NCBI GenBank assembly: GCA_037951105.1
Contig: JBAMJV010009751.1
Coordinates: forward strand, 1-64,000
Length of the DNA stretch: 64,000 nt
Reading direction: 5' to 3'
Source of the DNA: Echinarachnius parma
Lineage: Eukaryota; Echinodermata; Echinoidea; Clypeasteroida; Echinarachniidae
The notes under the pieces are model-generated. The model ran no database searches and was not told where the DNA came from. It saw nothing but the letters and a program-made list of their open reading frames with translations. This document shows positions 10,741-23,127 of this stretch, in pieces; the stretch's first letter is position 1, and every line of letters begins with the position of its first letter. Both the position numbers and the translations under genes were made by a program.

Positions 10741-13400
10741 GTATAAAAAAGGGTTTATAATCTGAAATATTGTTAAATGCAGAATGCCGCCAAGATCGTG
10801 CCAAAATTGTACAGCCTCTTCACTTTCACTTTCGCATGTGCTGATGTTTGGATCTTTTTTGTTATACTTTTGAAAACAGTTCTATATTCTTTACACCAAT
10901 ATATAAATACTAAGTACTACTCTGGTCAATTAAAGGGATCTAGTAACTTTGTTGACATGTGCAAAAAGTGATGAATGGTTGATGCATTGTATATTGTTGT
11001 TATCTCATATATCCACAGGGTATTGTGTGAAAATTTCAAGTCAAATGGACATTGCATGGCCAAGTTATGAGCAAAAATGCAAAGTGATAATCACTAACTC
11101 AGTGCACTCACTTTGTACACGGTACAGAAAAACTCCGGGAGAGTTTTTCTTATCTGAATTCTTCGATCGTACATGTACATATCTTTGTAACGAAAGGGAA
11201 ATTTGAAAAAACCGAAACCTGTCCCATGATTTTATTGTTAATACGAATACAACAAGGTACGAGGGAACCGCTAGAATGAAATTTTTATTTTGAGGATTTG
11301 GACAATGTTACTTAGTCCCTTTAATACAATCTTGACCAACATACATGTACATGTACACAATGTGTGCAGCATCTCATCTCCCATTGGGAGCATTCATTCC
11401 TATCGACTTATGAGCATTCAATTTAAAGTGATAGAATACATTTGATGACATGTGCATGCAAAAAACTGACAAAAGGTTGATAAAATTCATATTTCTGTGA
11501 CCTAATACGATCCACTGAGTGATGTGAGAGAATTCCATGGTAAATTAATGTCATTGGACCAAGTAAGGAGCAACATTTTCAACATTTTCAAAGTGAAACT
11601 TGCTCATTGCCCTAAATGTGTACACAGCTGAAAGTATCCCAGTGAGAATTTCAAATCAAAACACTTAAAACATAAATATCTTTATAAACGAAAGAGAAAT
11701 TTGGAAACTCAAAACCTGTTCCATGGTTCTATTGGTAATGAGAACTGCTAGAGTTCTACGTAAGTTTTGTGGATTGTGACAATGGTACTAGATCCTATAT
11801 CGACTGTCTCTTACAATAACCCATACCAACGCTGTAGTTCTTTTTAGAACTAATAGCTCAAGAAAGAATACCAACAGTCCTTCTCAGGACTATTCAAACC
11901 TCTCTTCTCACATGGTGCAACCGCAAGCGGACTGTGTACATGTATGTACATTGCAATACCTTTCAGAAACCACTTCCAATACACAAAGGCCTGTAACTAC
12001 TCCCCAAGTCCTTTGGGCAACCTTGCATACAGTTTGTTTTTCTTTTAAAAAGTACATGAACATGAATAAAAGAGACGGTACATGTACAGCAATGTGATGT
12101 TACTTTCATAGTAAATTGTGAATTTGAAAAATCGAAGAAAAAAGGGGAATGTTTAGAGTCTGGTGCAAAGCATAGCAATTGTAACACTCACATACTCGAT
12201 TCAGAGAAAGACATTCAGAAATCAAATGTGCAGTAGTGAAAAGTTTAATCGGTTGTAACACACCATCTTCGGATCAGAATTCATTTTTTTTTTAATTTAG
12301 CTTTCAACTAAACACTATTTTGTGTTTCCATCAAACAAGAAATACCGCCAGAATGTTTTAAGTCCATGTAGAAGTGCAAGCTAAACGTGAAATTACAGAA
12401 GTCACATATACCATGATATGATAGTGCAGGCGAAGAAAAGTTCTGAATTAAAATAGTACATAATCAATGTTATGATAAATATACTTTTAACACATTTGTT
12501 TAGCCATTAGTTTCATAAGAGAACAGTAAAAGAATGTTGAATATTGGTTGACAGATAACCGTTGGTTTTTGTCTCACCATATTTGGATATGAACCAAATA
12601 CTGCAACATCAATCAGTACATTGTTACTGTATTATACATTCATTGTGTGCCCAATGTACATGTACGAAAGATACTATACTTTACACAATGCAATAACTAT
12701 AAACAAATACAAATATGAAAGAAACAAAATCAGTGAAAATTTGCAAAAAATACAAAAGAATGTGTGTTTTGAGCAGAGTCATACGTAACTAATGCTCCTG
12801 AACGACAAATTTTGTTACTAAGAATCTCGATTATTTGAAATGATTCATGAACTTCGTAAGATTCTTCTAAAAGTGATATTTGACATTTCAATCATGTTTT
12901 CGGAATCATGATGTGCGATGGTTTCATAGAAAAAGAACACTGTTTACCTTGTGAAAAGAGTGAAATTCAATGTCAGATTTTAATATCACCTCCTGCACAT
13001 TGCTTGTGAATAAACCAAAGTAGCGTTTCTGAAATGCTTTTCATTCAATCATACATCTCCATACGTAGGGAGACACTTCATAAATAAAAATCCATTTCAT
13101 TTTTCTGTTACTGTAAGCAAAAAAAACAGAGAAATGTGAATCACATAAAAAATCGAATCCGCCCCAAAAGAACACCAAAGTAAATATTGGTACAAATAGA
13201 ATAGACTCATAGACACCTGATGCAGTAAAAAACAACTTATTTCAATGAAAAAGGAATAAAGTACTTCATGAAGACAACTTGTAATAATCGTGCAGAAGAA
13301 TTTGTTTTAAATTTAAAATACAAGATGAATTAGCAATATAACTGTACATGTAAATATCGCCCTCGTTACATGTACATAATTTCAAAGTATTTTGAAATTT
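10741..13400. other. AT-rich spacer, no gene seen
   Basis: No coding support on either strand. 10945-11720 holds two related blocks ('tgaaaatttcaagtcaaatgg' style, about 150-300 bp, near 10960-11300 and 11440-11780), suggesting an old local duplication. Runs of 'tacatgta' are frequent. Confidence 0.5.
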
Positions 13401-13406
13401 GGCATA

Positions 13407-13566
13407 CAGTCAAACCTGTCTATAGCAGTCACCTGCCTATAGTGGCCACCCAAAGTGTTCCCCTGCAAGGAAAATCAATGTTCTGGAACCTAGATAGCGG
13501 TCACCTGTCTACAGTGGTCACTGTTCTTGTTTCCCATTGGGTGGTCCCTATACACAGGTTATACTG
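13407..13566. mobile_element. TA-flanked mini-transposon (CAGTCAAACCTGTCTATAG terminus)
   Basis: About 160 bp, with CAGTCAAACCTGTCTATAG at the left and its imperfect complement (CTATACACAGGTTATACTG) at the right. The left TA is intact; the right flank has diverged. Related termini appear in the composite at 52678-53640. Confidence 0.65.
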
Positions 13567-13632
13567 CATTTTGAGCCAAATGGTTAACATTTAAAACTAC
13601 CAGACCAAAGTAATAAGTGGATCAAAAAGATG

Positions 13633-13722
13633 TTAATCCATTCAACACTATTTGATTTGGGGATAACGTGTGTTTTCCAGACATTCTATCCAATATTTTA
13701 GGACCAGTCGTAAACTGGTTAA
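13633..13722. mobile_element. TTAA-bounded ~90-bp mini-element, copy 1
   Basis: Starts TTAATCC and ends GGACCAGTCGTAAACTGGTTAA. Member of a family also seen at 14974, 36855, 49064 and 54670. Its ends are imperfect inverted repeats bounded by TTAA. Confidence 0.55.
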
Positions 13723-14427
13723 ATACGAGATACACTATATTTCACTTTACATGAAACATGCTCTAACAGTAACGTACACCAGAATGAACCACCATAGAAA
13801 TAACAAGGTGCGGTGCTGATCAAACACTGGTTGATGATCATATAACAAACGAGCAATAAGCTAATTAATGAGAAACAACAACTTTAATTGAAGAAAAACA
13901 AATTATATTTCATAACAGGGCTCTACCTTCACCAACTTTTCTTTCAGGTGGCCAAAATGACACATCGGACGTACGTACTCCCACCATAGACTTGTGTTTT
14001 TGATGTCCTAATTTATTAGCGGCTAATACAACCATTTCTAGAGGCCAAATTAACTTTCTGGTGGCTATTGGCACTCGGGCAACCGCCAACGGCAAGTCCT
14101 AAGAACGTTCTCAGAATAATAATATTTGGTAATCGGCTGAGAATAAATCAAAATTTTGCAGATTCTAAATACGATCTCAGAATAAATATTTATTTGGGGC
14201 AATCCTGGACCTTTTTTAAAACAAAAAACAAGGTAATATTCAGACTCTGCTTGAAGATAATATAACAAATTTGCAATTCGCTATGAAGGAGGAAAAACAA
14301 TTTTTTTGCAGAAAACGTTTCACTTAACACTTTACCAGAATAAATATTTAGGCATATGGGAATAAAAATATGAAAAGGGGTACTGGTTTGACGCTAGTTC
14401 TTGACCATATTTAATACCAAGGAGCTG

Positions 14428-14575
14428 TTAACTATTGCCTGATCCTTCCGTTGGTTTGACATATATGCCTTCCATAGCTTTCCATTGATTGGCTGCACTC
14501 AGCGCCGTCATCGTACACACCTCCCTTTGGCCCTGGATTGGCCTGCCATACGTCTGCCCCGACACACTCAGATAG
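14428..14575 (-). CDS. SDF2: SDF2 exon 6 (C-terminus)
   Basis: 148 nt with stop TAA at 14428-14430. It reads YLSVSGQTYGRPIQGQRE, then NQWKAMEGIYVKPTEGSG and NS-stop. It covers the SVxGxxYGRPI...WKAMEGI block. Vertebrate family members end in an HxEL-type retention motif; this one ends GSGNS, so retention would have to rely on partner binding. Several decayed copies of its 5' half follow upstream at 14590-14870. Confidence 0.94.
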
Positions 14576-17500
14576 CTGTATAGGAACACAGAAATAATAT
14601 GAATTAGTTAATGAAGAAACAAACTACTGGCTTGCAAAACTTCTGACCAGATACATTCCAATAGGTGCATTGGGATACAGAAATAATATGAATTAATGGA
14701 GAAAACCATTGGCTTGTCATACATCTGACCGAACACACTAGGATAGCTGTACAGGAACACAGAAATAATATGAATTAATGGAGAAAACGATTGGCCTGCC
14801 ATACATCTGCCAAGACACACTTAAATAGATACAATCAATTACGTGCAGGAATAATTAGTTAATGGAGATAATAGTTGGCCTGCTTTGTGTCCGACCCGAA
14901 ATAATCAGATATTGGGATAACCCAAATTCTTTAATTATGTAACGTAATGAATGTTTTGCCTAGATCATGCATCTTAAACCGTTCAGGACGGACTGATTTT
15001 ACTACAAGCTGTATTCTCCATAGACCCAAGCCTGAATATTTTCGAGACCAGTCCTGAACAGGTTAACATAGACACACTCGGTTTAATTTTCAATAGACTG
15101 GTCTGCTTTACATCTATCCGCACACACTCCATGAATATGTGACCGGTAATACTATGACTGGAATGCCATTTTAAGTGACACTTTGTCTCAATCAATGTCT
15201 TTGCAGAGGGATTTGCACTGATAATGTAGACAAAGGACTAGTCACATCATATGTCACAGATGTGCAATGGTGTAAAACGATTACTGGCAATTCCTGTCTT
15301 TTTAGCCTGGACTAAAGTTGTGACACATTTGCTGCTCTCGACCCAGGTTTACAAATGGGTGCCGTGGGCCCGGGGGCCCGATTACAGACCAGCGACATTT
15401 ACCATGGTAATTAGCATCATTGGCTCTAACTCACCGATGTCAATATGCTAGAATAACATACAAATCAACGGAATGTAGCATAGCACTCATTCAACCATAA
15501 ATGATTTCACAAGCATATCTAGAGATCTGTGGAACTGGGGCTGGTCCTGGGTTATGATCAGGCTCCAGGCCACAAAAGTATGGAGTTTCTTAGGCACTGT
15601 ATGCACCTACGAGGTTGCTTGGCTGGAATGCTCCCCAGGGAGTGGAAAATGTGCACTTTGTGTGCTGCATTTTTTTTATTGCAGTATGAATCTCATGACC
15701 GGGGTAATAATAGCGATGCGTTGCGACCGCCGAACGTCGAACGTCGAAAGACGGAACGTGCGCTATATAAAGTAGCCACCATTATTATTATTTATGAGAA
15801 TTCGCGCCATTGAGTTTATAAATTGGTAAACCAAAGATCTTTAAAAACTATTACAAAATTACATATTTGCTCACCTCTCTGTTACTACATGCTTGAATCG
15901 CACCGGCTCATTCCTCTTCCAGTATGTCGTGGAACACGTCACTGCCCAATGGTCACCTGTACACCAATCAAAGAAAGAATTACTTTTTAATTTTAGAGGG
16001 CTATTTTTTTTTATCTGATGGATATCACAAAATATTTCCCATAATATCCTATGGTAATGCAGAAATTTGTTTTTAATTTTAGGGGGCTACTATTCCAATC
16101 TGATGGATATCCAGAAACTTTTCACATAATACCCTATGGTAGATTTAGGGGATACCTACTGATTTTAGGAGGCTATTGTGAAAATTAGGGGGCAAAATCC
16201 CTGTATATTTCCAACCCTGGCTGTACACCAATCAAGAACAATAATGCTCAATCAATCAATCTGAACAGAGTGATACGGTATGCATGTAACAGGAAAAAAC
16301 ATTTATATCTATTTGGGGGGGGGGGGGCTACTTTTCAAGCTTGCCTGCATTGAAATAACACTATAAAATATTTAATGCATTGAACTTTATGCAAATTTAC
16401 GGGGGGTTTTGGGGGAATTTTGGGGGCGAATTCACCCCGAGCCCCCGTGTATTTTGTTTACTGGCAATGTAATCTGTACAACATTAATCTTCGGAGGGCA
16501 CAATCCTAACAATAAACAGCAGCGAGCAAATACTTCTCACTTCTAGTCAACTAATTTGATAACTTAACAGGATTCAAGTTTAATATATTATGTTTACATG
16601 TATTTCAATAATGAAGCAGAAATTTAAAGAACAAAAATTGAAGAAAAAATAATAATGAAAAATTTAGTTAAATTTTTTTTTTTTTTAATGGCATTTCTCG
16701 AAAAGATTTTGTAAGATTTAAAAAATATTATGTTCATTCCCTTGTTATACACATGTAAACTTAAATAAAAATTGCTCTTGAGGGTATTTCTGTCTACATG
16801 CATGTACTACACATTAACTAGCAGAAGTCTGATGACCATAAAGAGAAGAGTTGATACAGTAGAACCTTGCATTATATAGAGCTCTGATATAACATGGCTT
16901 GGAAATCGAAATGTTGATTTTTACCACCAAGTACTTGGTTTTGCCATATCCATACACAAATGATGACACACGCGGTACCCCGGGGTACCGTTGTACCCCG
17001 GGGTACCGCGTTGTGTAGCGCCATCTTGTGTCCACTCAAAGCACAACCGTATTGCGTTGTGTATGCAGTGCAGCGCGCGATTGTATGCACGCTATACCCT
17101 GGTACAGCCCTAAAAAATAAATAAATAATTAAACAAAATGGCGGATATTCGTTTGGTACCCCAGGGTACCATTTATGTCATCAAATGTAAAACATTGCAT
17201 GTTTTGAACTTTATCATAAGAAGGTTCCAATGTATTATTTTTATTTGAAACATTAAACAATGTTTAAACCTTCTCATGACAAGGTAACACTGTATAAAAT
17301 AGAAGCATTAAACAATGTTTCAACCTTCATCGTAACAAGGTCCACTGTATAACTTTCAAACCAACCCCAAAAATACTTTTTTTTCACGAGGGCTATTTTG
17401 AAAATGTTGAGCAAAACAAACGCCCTCCTGAAAATGTTCAGGAGGGCTATTTTGGGGCTCACAGGCCCTGGGCTCTTTTTTTTTACATCGTTTTCACTGC

Positions 17501-20500
17501 TCATAGTCTAATAAATGATTATCAATATGTATCATGCTGTAACCTGTCTGATTATGCCATGATCAGCACGTTTCTGCCCATTTCCGATAATGCAAAAAGA
17601 TTTTTTTTATTAAAAATAAAACAAACGTGTCGTGGTTCACAATGGCAATTGGGGGCGAATCGCTCTTAGCCCCTGTGTATTTGTTTGACTGTTTCAAACA
17701 TTATGGCCCGAATTCTCAACTTGTGGCTCAACTTGTGCCTGGCCTAAAAGACAAAAACTACTGGTAACACTTTGCACCAGTAGACTTATTGTCTCGTAAC
17801 TATGGTCCCCGGAGATATTCATTATCAAGTCAATCCCTTGAGAGCTGCTTATAAGCATCAGGACAATGGGCTCTTTGAAATTCAGCCATAACAGTATAAC
17901 AGTATAACAGGTCACCAGCAATACATCGTCCTGGATGATCCAGGACTCAATTTGGCGGATGACAGACTTTACTGTCCTGATGCTTATAAGCAGCTCTCAA
18001 GGGATTGACTTGATAATGAAAGAAAACCATTAGAATATCTCCGGGGACCATAGTTACGAGACAATATAGGTCTACCAGTGCAAAGTGTTACCAGTAGTCT
18101 TTGTCTTTTAGGCCAGGCACAAGTTGAGCCACAAGTTGAAAATTCGGGCCAATGTGTTTTAACTTTCATCCTAACAAGGATCGACTGTATAAATTTGAAG
18201 CATTACATGTACATGATGTTTTCAGTTACCTTCATCCCCATTGCCCTCCTCCCCAAAGCAGCTGACCTCCTGGTTCTGAGAGAGCGGTGACGAGAAGTGG
18301 TGGCTGTGTAGGTTGCGCTTGGTGGAGACGTGCTGCAGGCGAATCGTACTGCCGCATTTGATTGGAGTTCTACGAATAATGATATATAATAGAAATAGTG
18401 AAATTCAATAGTGATAATAATATCAATTAAAACAAATAATAATACTCCTACTATACTACTACTACTACTACTAACTACTACTACTACTACTACTACTACT
18501 ATGATCATAGTTTGTAATAACATAACATTTGTTTAGCGCTGATGTTTCTACGACTATTTAACATTCTGAGAGAGCGGTGACTGGATGTGGTGACTGGATG
18601 TGGTGACTGTGCAGGTTGCGCTTGTGGCGATGTGCTGCAGGCCGAACCTTTGATTTGATTTGATTGGAGATCTAAGAATAATAATACAAATTAAATCATA
18701 ATAACTAATGATAGTATAACAAATATTGTTCAATAAGCCACTGATGTTGTAACATTTTGAGGGAAGCCTGAAAAGGATGGCTATGATGTAAATAATAATA
18801 ATAACAATAATCATAACAACAATAATAATAACAAACAACAACCGATAAGACATAGTAATAATTTTTCTAGCACTGATTTTTCTACAAGGATTGTACACAA
18901 GGTATGGAATGGGAACCTTGAAACAACATTTGCCTTCAAACTAATTCTGGAAGATTAAATCAAACTTTACTTGTTCTCCTAAATAGATTTAAAAATCTCC
19001 AAAATACAGGCCCCACCAGGTGCCTCTGGTCAGTGGGTTAAAAACTTACCCTCTAACACAAGCTTTGTCCATCTTTCCTTTGATCTGCCAGTAACTGTTT
19101 TTATCCGTCGTAGAATCAACTGCTGTAACTGACTGCAGATTTTTATAATGACACAAAGATAAGAAGAACAAAATAGTGAGCGATAATAATAATATTCAGG
19201 CATCTCCTATAACTATAAGAGTTTAAAATAAATCAATTCCATCAGAACTAAGTATTTGAGGGTATAATTAATATGGGAGGCTGTTTTGAGACACCATCAC
19301 CAAAATCCTTTTAGTTTATACCGGCCCTCTGACTTGGGACCAGCAAGATAAAAATAAGAAAACATTTAAACTTGTTTTGTTTTTATTTCCAGTATAACAA
19401 TAATAATACTAACAGTGTCTACGTACAATATAACACACGTTCCATCTATAAAAAGTTTCAAATCAGTTATTTCAATGAAATAAAAAATATCAACATGATT
19501 ATCTTGATTTTGAATTTGAGACTATGTTAGGCTGTACTGTGCAGTGAGACCTCATAAAGACTCCCAACCCTCCTTGGGCCAAATCTAGCAAGTATGAGTG
19601 GCAAGCCCCACTCATACAGACATTACAATATTATCAGCTGACTTAGTAAATACAGTACATCAGCTGCCATGTAACATTTTTTGGATGTTACATGGCACTG
19701 TTACATGGCAATTCAGATGATAAAACAGTTGTTAATTTTGCTGTCGGGAAAATCATGGAATGTTCCCCTCAGGATTTTAAATGCTATTTCGTGAAGAAAA
19801 TAAGTCCCTCGACTACGTCTCGGGACTTATTTACTCTTCCCTCAATAGCATTTAAAATCCATGGAGTGGAACATTCCGTGCTTTTCCCTCCACCACAGTT
19901 AACAACTGTATACTGTATTATTTCCTACATGAATGAAATCCTGTTCAGTGATTGGTCTACATAGCGTCATGTGACAAACATAGTTATGCCCATGGAGAAA
20001 AATGTGCTATGCGTGACGTCATTCATGGAATAGTAAATGCTATTCCATGAATGACGTCATAGACGCCGGGTGATCATATTGAGCCCATAGAGATGCGTGT
20101 TTATAAATCTTCCCTGCGAGCAGAGGTATTGTTTTAGCTTGCGAAAGATGCTCGACGAGATTTCTCAAAGAGTTATTTAAAAAGAAATACAGCACATTTT
20201 CACCCGTGAATATCAATAAGTTCAAAAGAATATTCTAGAGATGCATTTCCATGTATAACGTAGCGGTATTCGAATTTTTAAAATTACGACAATGGTGCAC
20301 ATAGTGCATCGTTGTCCTTCTGTGGTCGTGACACTAATCGTCATTTTAACAATCGGCCGCAGTGTGCACTGCACTAGCTGTATGTGTAATGTACGAATAA
20401 TTATTTTCTCCATACAATTACACGTGTGTAGTATTTAGAGCAGGTTAATTATTCACTTTGATGCGCGCGTTTTGCATTTGGGTGCGCATTAGTTGTTAAT

Positions 20501-22736
20501 GCGCGTAACCATGAATGGAAAGATAGCGCAATACGCGCTCTGCGCTAGGACTATTGCGCAAAGGGGGTCAGTGTCACAAACAGAACATAGTCTGTGCAGT
20601 GATGGTTCCATGATCAATGTTTTGTTTTTCTTTATATTTTTCTTTAATTTAATTGGAATCATTTACTTTTGCGATGATTATGATTATGCGAAGGATATAA
20701 AACAATATATCATGCACTATTTCGAGCCACTAGTGAAATTATGGATTCCTCGGTGACAGAAAAGCACTATGTTCTTCGGGTCTACGACCCTCAGAACATA
20801 GTGCGTTTCCTTTCACCTCGGAATCCATAATTTCAACTAGAGGCTCTCAGTGCATGGTATATTTGTTTACTATGCCCTCTGCATTGCATTGACAATGCAC
20901 GGGTGCCGGTAGTTCGAACGACAATCACCCATGCAATAAGTATGCATACACTGTTTGCTCCGATGAAATTGTGTAAATGGTCATATCATAGTATGACCAT
21001 TTACATTTTAGATGTGGCAAGCCCTACCTGGCTGTCCACTGCCTGAGCCGTAGTGTATATCATGAGAGTGCAGTCTAATGTTGTACTTGTGTTCAGGAGC
21101 TTTACCGTCGAGCCGCAGGTCACATACTCATAGTCCATTTGTTACTGTGAGGAAATGCAACAAAAACATTCATCAATTAGAGGAGTTAAACCAGGGTAGG
21201 AAATATACGGGCTTTACAGGGGGCTGAGGGCGATTTTTCCCCCTATTTTCATAATAGCCCCCTAAATTCAGTAGGTACCCCCTTGAAAATTACCATCTTA
21301 GGTTATTATGTGAAATATTTTGTGATATCCATCAGATTGAAAAAGTAGCCCCCTAAAATAAAACATTAATTCCCAGCATTGATTTTACAGATGATTGGCA
21401 GACGTTGATCAGGGCAAGGTATTAAAGGGGGCCATCAGGCAAAGAACAACACATAATTATATGTTTTGGTACCGTAGCATTTATCAAATAGATGCCCAAC
21501 ATTTTACAAACTGCAAAGGGTTGTGTAACTCATAAACAATGAAATTAGTTATCACTACTTACAGAACCCTTATGGCCTGATGGTTCCGTATGTGACGACA
21601 CACGCGGTACCCCGGGGTACCGTTGTACCCCGGGGTACCGCGTTGTGTAGCGCCATCTTGTGTCCACTCGAAGCACAACCGTATTGCGTTGTGTATGCAG
21701 TGCAGCCATAACTCTATGAGTGCAGCGCGCGGTTGTATGCACACTATACCCTGGTACAGCCCTCATGAAATAAATAAATAATTAAACAAAATGGCGGATA
21801 TTCGTTTGGTACCCCAGGGTACCATTTATGTCATCATGTGTCAAATGTTTGCGAAGTGTGCCAATTCTATTCATGCATACGTTTGAAGACAATAGATCAT
21901 GGACGAAGCGTAAAGGTAGATAAAAAGGTAGTCTGAGTGTCTGACACTCTGACTTCATATGCAGACCGATGAATACATGTTCTACGAGATGCTTTTTTCC
22001 AATTATATAATTTTCTTGAAATTTTTGGTGCAATGGACTACTAAAATTTGTACCTTTTATTCATTTATTTTCGGTGGTAGTACCCTTTAATTTTCATACT
22101 TTATAGAGGAATTGAGCATACTGAATATTGTATAATATGTCCTGTGAGTGTGAGAATGTGTGATGTCTCATGTCTGTCTGTTGTTTTCTGTTATTCTATA
22201 TATCAGCGAAAAAATACACGGGGGCAAAGGGCGATTCGCCCCCTGAACCACATCTACTAAAGTACATGGTCCAGTCAGCTGGACCATTTACACACAATTA
22301 CGCTAATTATACGCTGGAGATAAGTTATACCGGTCATTCGTACACTGTTGCGTTCAACTGTGAACACTGTGTTTTAGGACGCATCGGTGTGGAAAACGGA
22401 CGGGAGATAATAAATTTTTTTTCTACATTTTGCGGTCTTCAAAACAGAGTCGTTAATTATTATCAAATTATATGAATTGTGGATCACAGAAACGGAAGTT
22501 TGTTTGCATTTGCTGGTAAATGGAGGGAGGAATCCTGGAATCGGCAGACAAAAAATGTTTTTGTGTTGAATAGTGGAATAGAGGTTGATCTATGACTATG
22601 TGTGCCCTGAACCTTCAAAATCGCCTAGTGCTGTAACCGATCATCGGATCGGCATGCCGATCACGATCCGATCATACATGATCGGACCGTTTTTGCCGAT
22701 TTCCGATCATGCAGAAAAAATCGGAAGATCGGATCG

Positions 22737-22770
<34 letters not shown>

Positions 22771-23084
22771 GTTTTTTTTTCTTTGGAAAATGATCCCAAA
22801 AAAACATATTTTGGGAATATAAATGAATACCAAAGCAACATATATCCATATTAATAAGCCCAAGGTAATCTTGTATGGGTATGCTTTCATTTAAAACTGA
22901 TTACCTCTCCTTTTACAAAATCGGCGTGAGTAATTTTGTAAAAGAAGAGGTAATCAGTTTGAAATGAAAGCATACCCGTACAAGATTACCTTGGGCTTAT
23001 TAATATGGATATATGTTGCTTTGGTATTCATTTATATTCCCAAATTGTGTTTTTGGGGGATCATTTTCCAAAGAAAAAAAAAGC

Positions 23085-23127
<43 letters not shown>

